Below, piece by piece: positions 63,505 to 64,000 of a stretch of 64,000 nt of DNA. This DNA is from Halomonas sp. ML-15 (GTDB lineage: Bacteria > Pseudomonadota > Gammaproteobacteria > Pseudomonadales > Halomonadaceae): the NCBI RefSeq assembly GCF_014779595.1, contig NZ_JACXZT010000001.1, forward strand, positions 248,001-312,000, written 5' to 3'. The notes beneath the pieces are model-generated. The model saw nothing but the letters and a program-made list of their open reading frames with translations, ran no database searches and was not told the origin of the DNA. How positions within the stretch are numbered: the first letter of the stretch is position 1; each line of letters begins with the position of its first letter. A program made the translations under genes and the position numbers.

Positions 63505-64000
63505 ATGTTCGCAACGCTCAACAAGATTCTCGATCACGTGGAAGGCGTGGCGATGGTGGTGTTCATGTCGATTGCCACCGTGCTTACCTCCCTCCAGGTG
63601 ATCTATCGCTACGGCTTCAACAGCTCGCTGTTCTGGGTGGAAGAAGTCGTCATCTACTCCATCATCTGCATGAGTTTCGTCGGTGCCAGCATGGGTGTGC
63701 GTCATGGCGTGCACATCTCGGTCGACGTGCTCAATGCCTTCGTGTCCCCGGCCGTCAACCGCTGGCTGCATATCACCGCCGCGGTGTTGGGCATCATCTT
63801 TGCCGGCTTCATGGTCTATTACGGATTTCAGCTCTTCTTCAACACCTTGGGAAGAGGCCAGAGAACGGCCGCGCTGCGTCTGCCCATGGCCTGGTTCTAC
63901 CTGCCGATTGCCATCTCCGGATTGCTGCTGGTAGTCCGCTACCTATGGCTCATCCATGAAGCCTGGACCAAACCCCCGGTCAGCCTCGCTGAAGAGCTTG
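63505..64000 (+). CDS. TRAP transporter small permease (DctQ family), truncated by window end
   Basis: Inner-membrane subunit with four helices: VAMVVFMSIATVLTSLQVIY, IYSIICMSFVGASMGV, ITAAVLGIIFAGFMVYYGF and LPIAISGLLLVVRYL. YRYGFNSSLFWVEEV and RHGVHISVDVL are DctQ signatures. 165 codons are in the window, so only the short C-terminal tail is missing. The large DctM subunit should follow to the right. The ribosome site before ATG 63505 is weak. Confidence 0.92.
   Translation, partial: MFATLNKILDHVEGVAMVVFMSIATVLTSLQVIYRYGFNSSLFWVEEVVIYSIICMSFVGASMGVRHGVHISVDVLNAFVSPAVNRWLHITAAVLGIIFAGFMVYYGFQLFFNTLGRGQRTAALRLPMAWFYLPIAISGLLLVVRYLWLIHEAWTKPPVSLAEEL

Noticed and set aside
62312-63514. 400-codon minus-strand open frame antisense to the DctP gene
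   Set aside because: High-GC shadow of a clear DctP receptor; Val/Asp/His-rich composition and no ribosome site.

Overview
The window is a 64 kb stretch of a GC-rich chromosome. It most likely comes from a moderately halophilic or marine gammaproteobacterium. A member of the Halomonadaceae would fit, but that is inference from gene content: a class II PyrC dihydroorotase, very many TRAP, TTT and ABC uptake systems, acidic exported proteins, and REP-like repeats of the Pseudomonas/Halomonas kind. There is no marker gene such as rRNA to settle the taxonomy. No tRNA, rRNA, insertion sequence, prophage or CRISPR array was seen. Coding density is high and every stretch longer than about 300 bases carries a gene.

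Layout. 1-3 kb: partial pyrC (minus), small membrane proteins, a beta-barrel protein and an orphan OpuAC-type binding protein. 3-12 kb: a CocE-type hydrolase, a nitrilase-family amidase, a MmgE/PrpD protein, a MASE1-GGDEF-EAL protein and a gamma-glutamyltransferase-like enzyme. 11.7-15.5 kb: a HutC-type regulator with a TAXI-TRAP transporter. 15.5-26.1 kb: an eight-gene minus-strand operon for peptide or amide use (M81 metallopeptidase, Dpp-like ABC transporter, M20 peptidase, YtcJ-like amidohydrolase, COG0523 GTPase) with a divergent IclR regulator. 27-28.5 kb: a secreted class C beta-lactamase-like serine hydrolase.

28.6-40.3 kb is the most coherent catabolic locus. A GntR/UTRA regulator and an isocitrate-lyase/PEP-mutase family C-C lyase face a plus-strand run of two complete tripartite tricarboxylate transporters (TTT), a LeuCD-like aconitase-family hydratase, a cysteine hydrolase and a LysR regulator. 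The promoters of both TTT operons carry the same 15-bp inverted-repeat operator, which ties the locus into one regulon. Hydratase plus lyase is the pairing used to split dimethylmaleate-type acids, so a branched or unsaturated dicarboxylate pathway is proposed. 40.5-46.4 kb repeats the theme with a second lyase, a TAXI-TRAP transporter, a second cysteine hydrolase and a Fe(II)/2-oxoglutarate dioxygenase.

46.4-54.1 kb is a motility and cyclic-di-GMP block: a MotAB-like stator, an NTF2-like-GGDEF cyclase, a GAF-PAS-LOV-GGDEF-EAL protein, a GGDEF remnant, and a PilZ protein fused to an HD-GYP domain that lacks its metal ligands. 54.3-60.2 kb holds a DUF3100 membrane protein, an M20 aminoacylase, a beta-hydroxyacid dehydrogenase, an aldehyde dehydrogenase and a LysR regulator. 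The right end has REP-like repeats, an FCD-type GntR regulator, a signal-less asparaginase and the start of a DctPQM TRAP system, with a perfect palindrome between regulator and asparaginase. Overall this reads as a scavenging region: about eight separate uptake systems, most packed with a dedicated regulator and one or more hydrolases.
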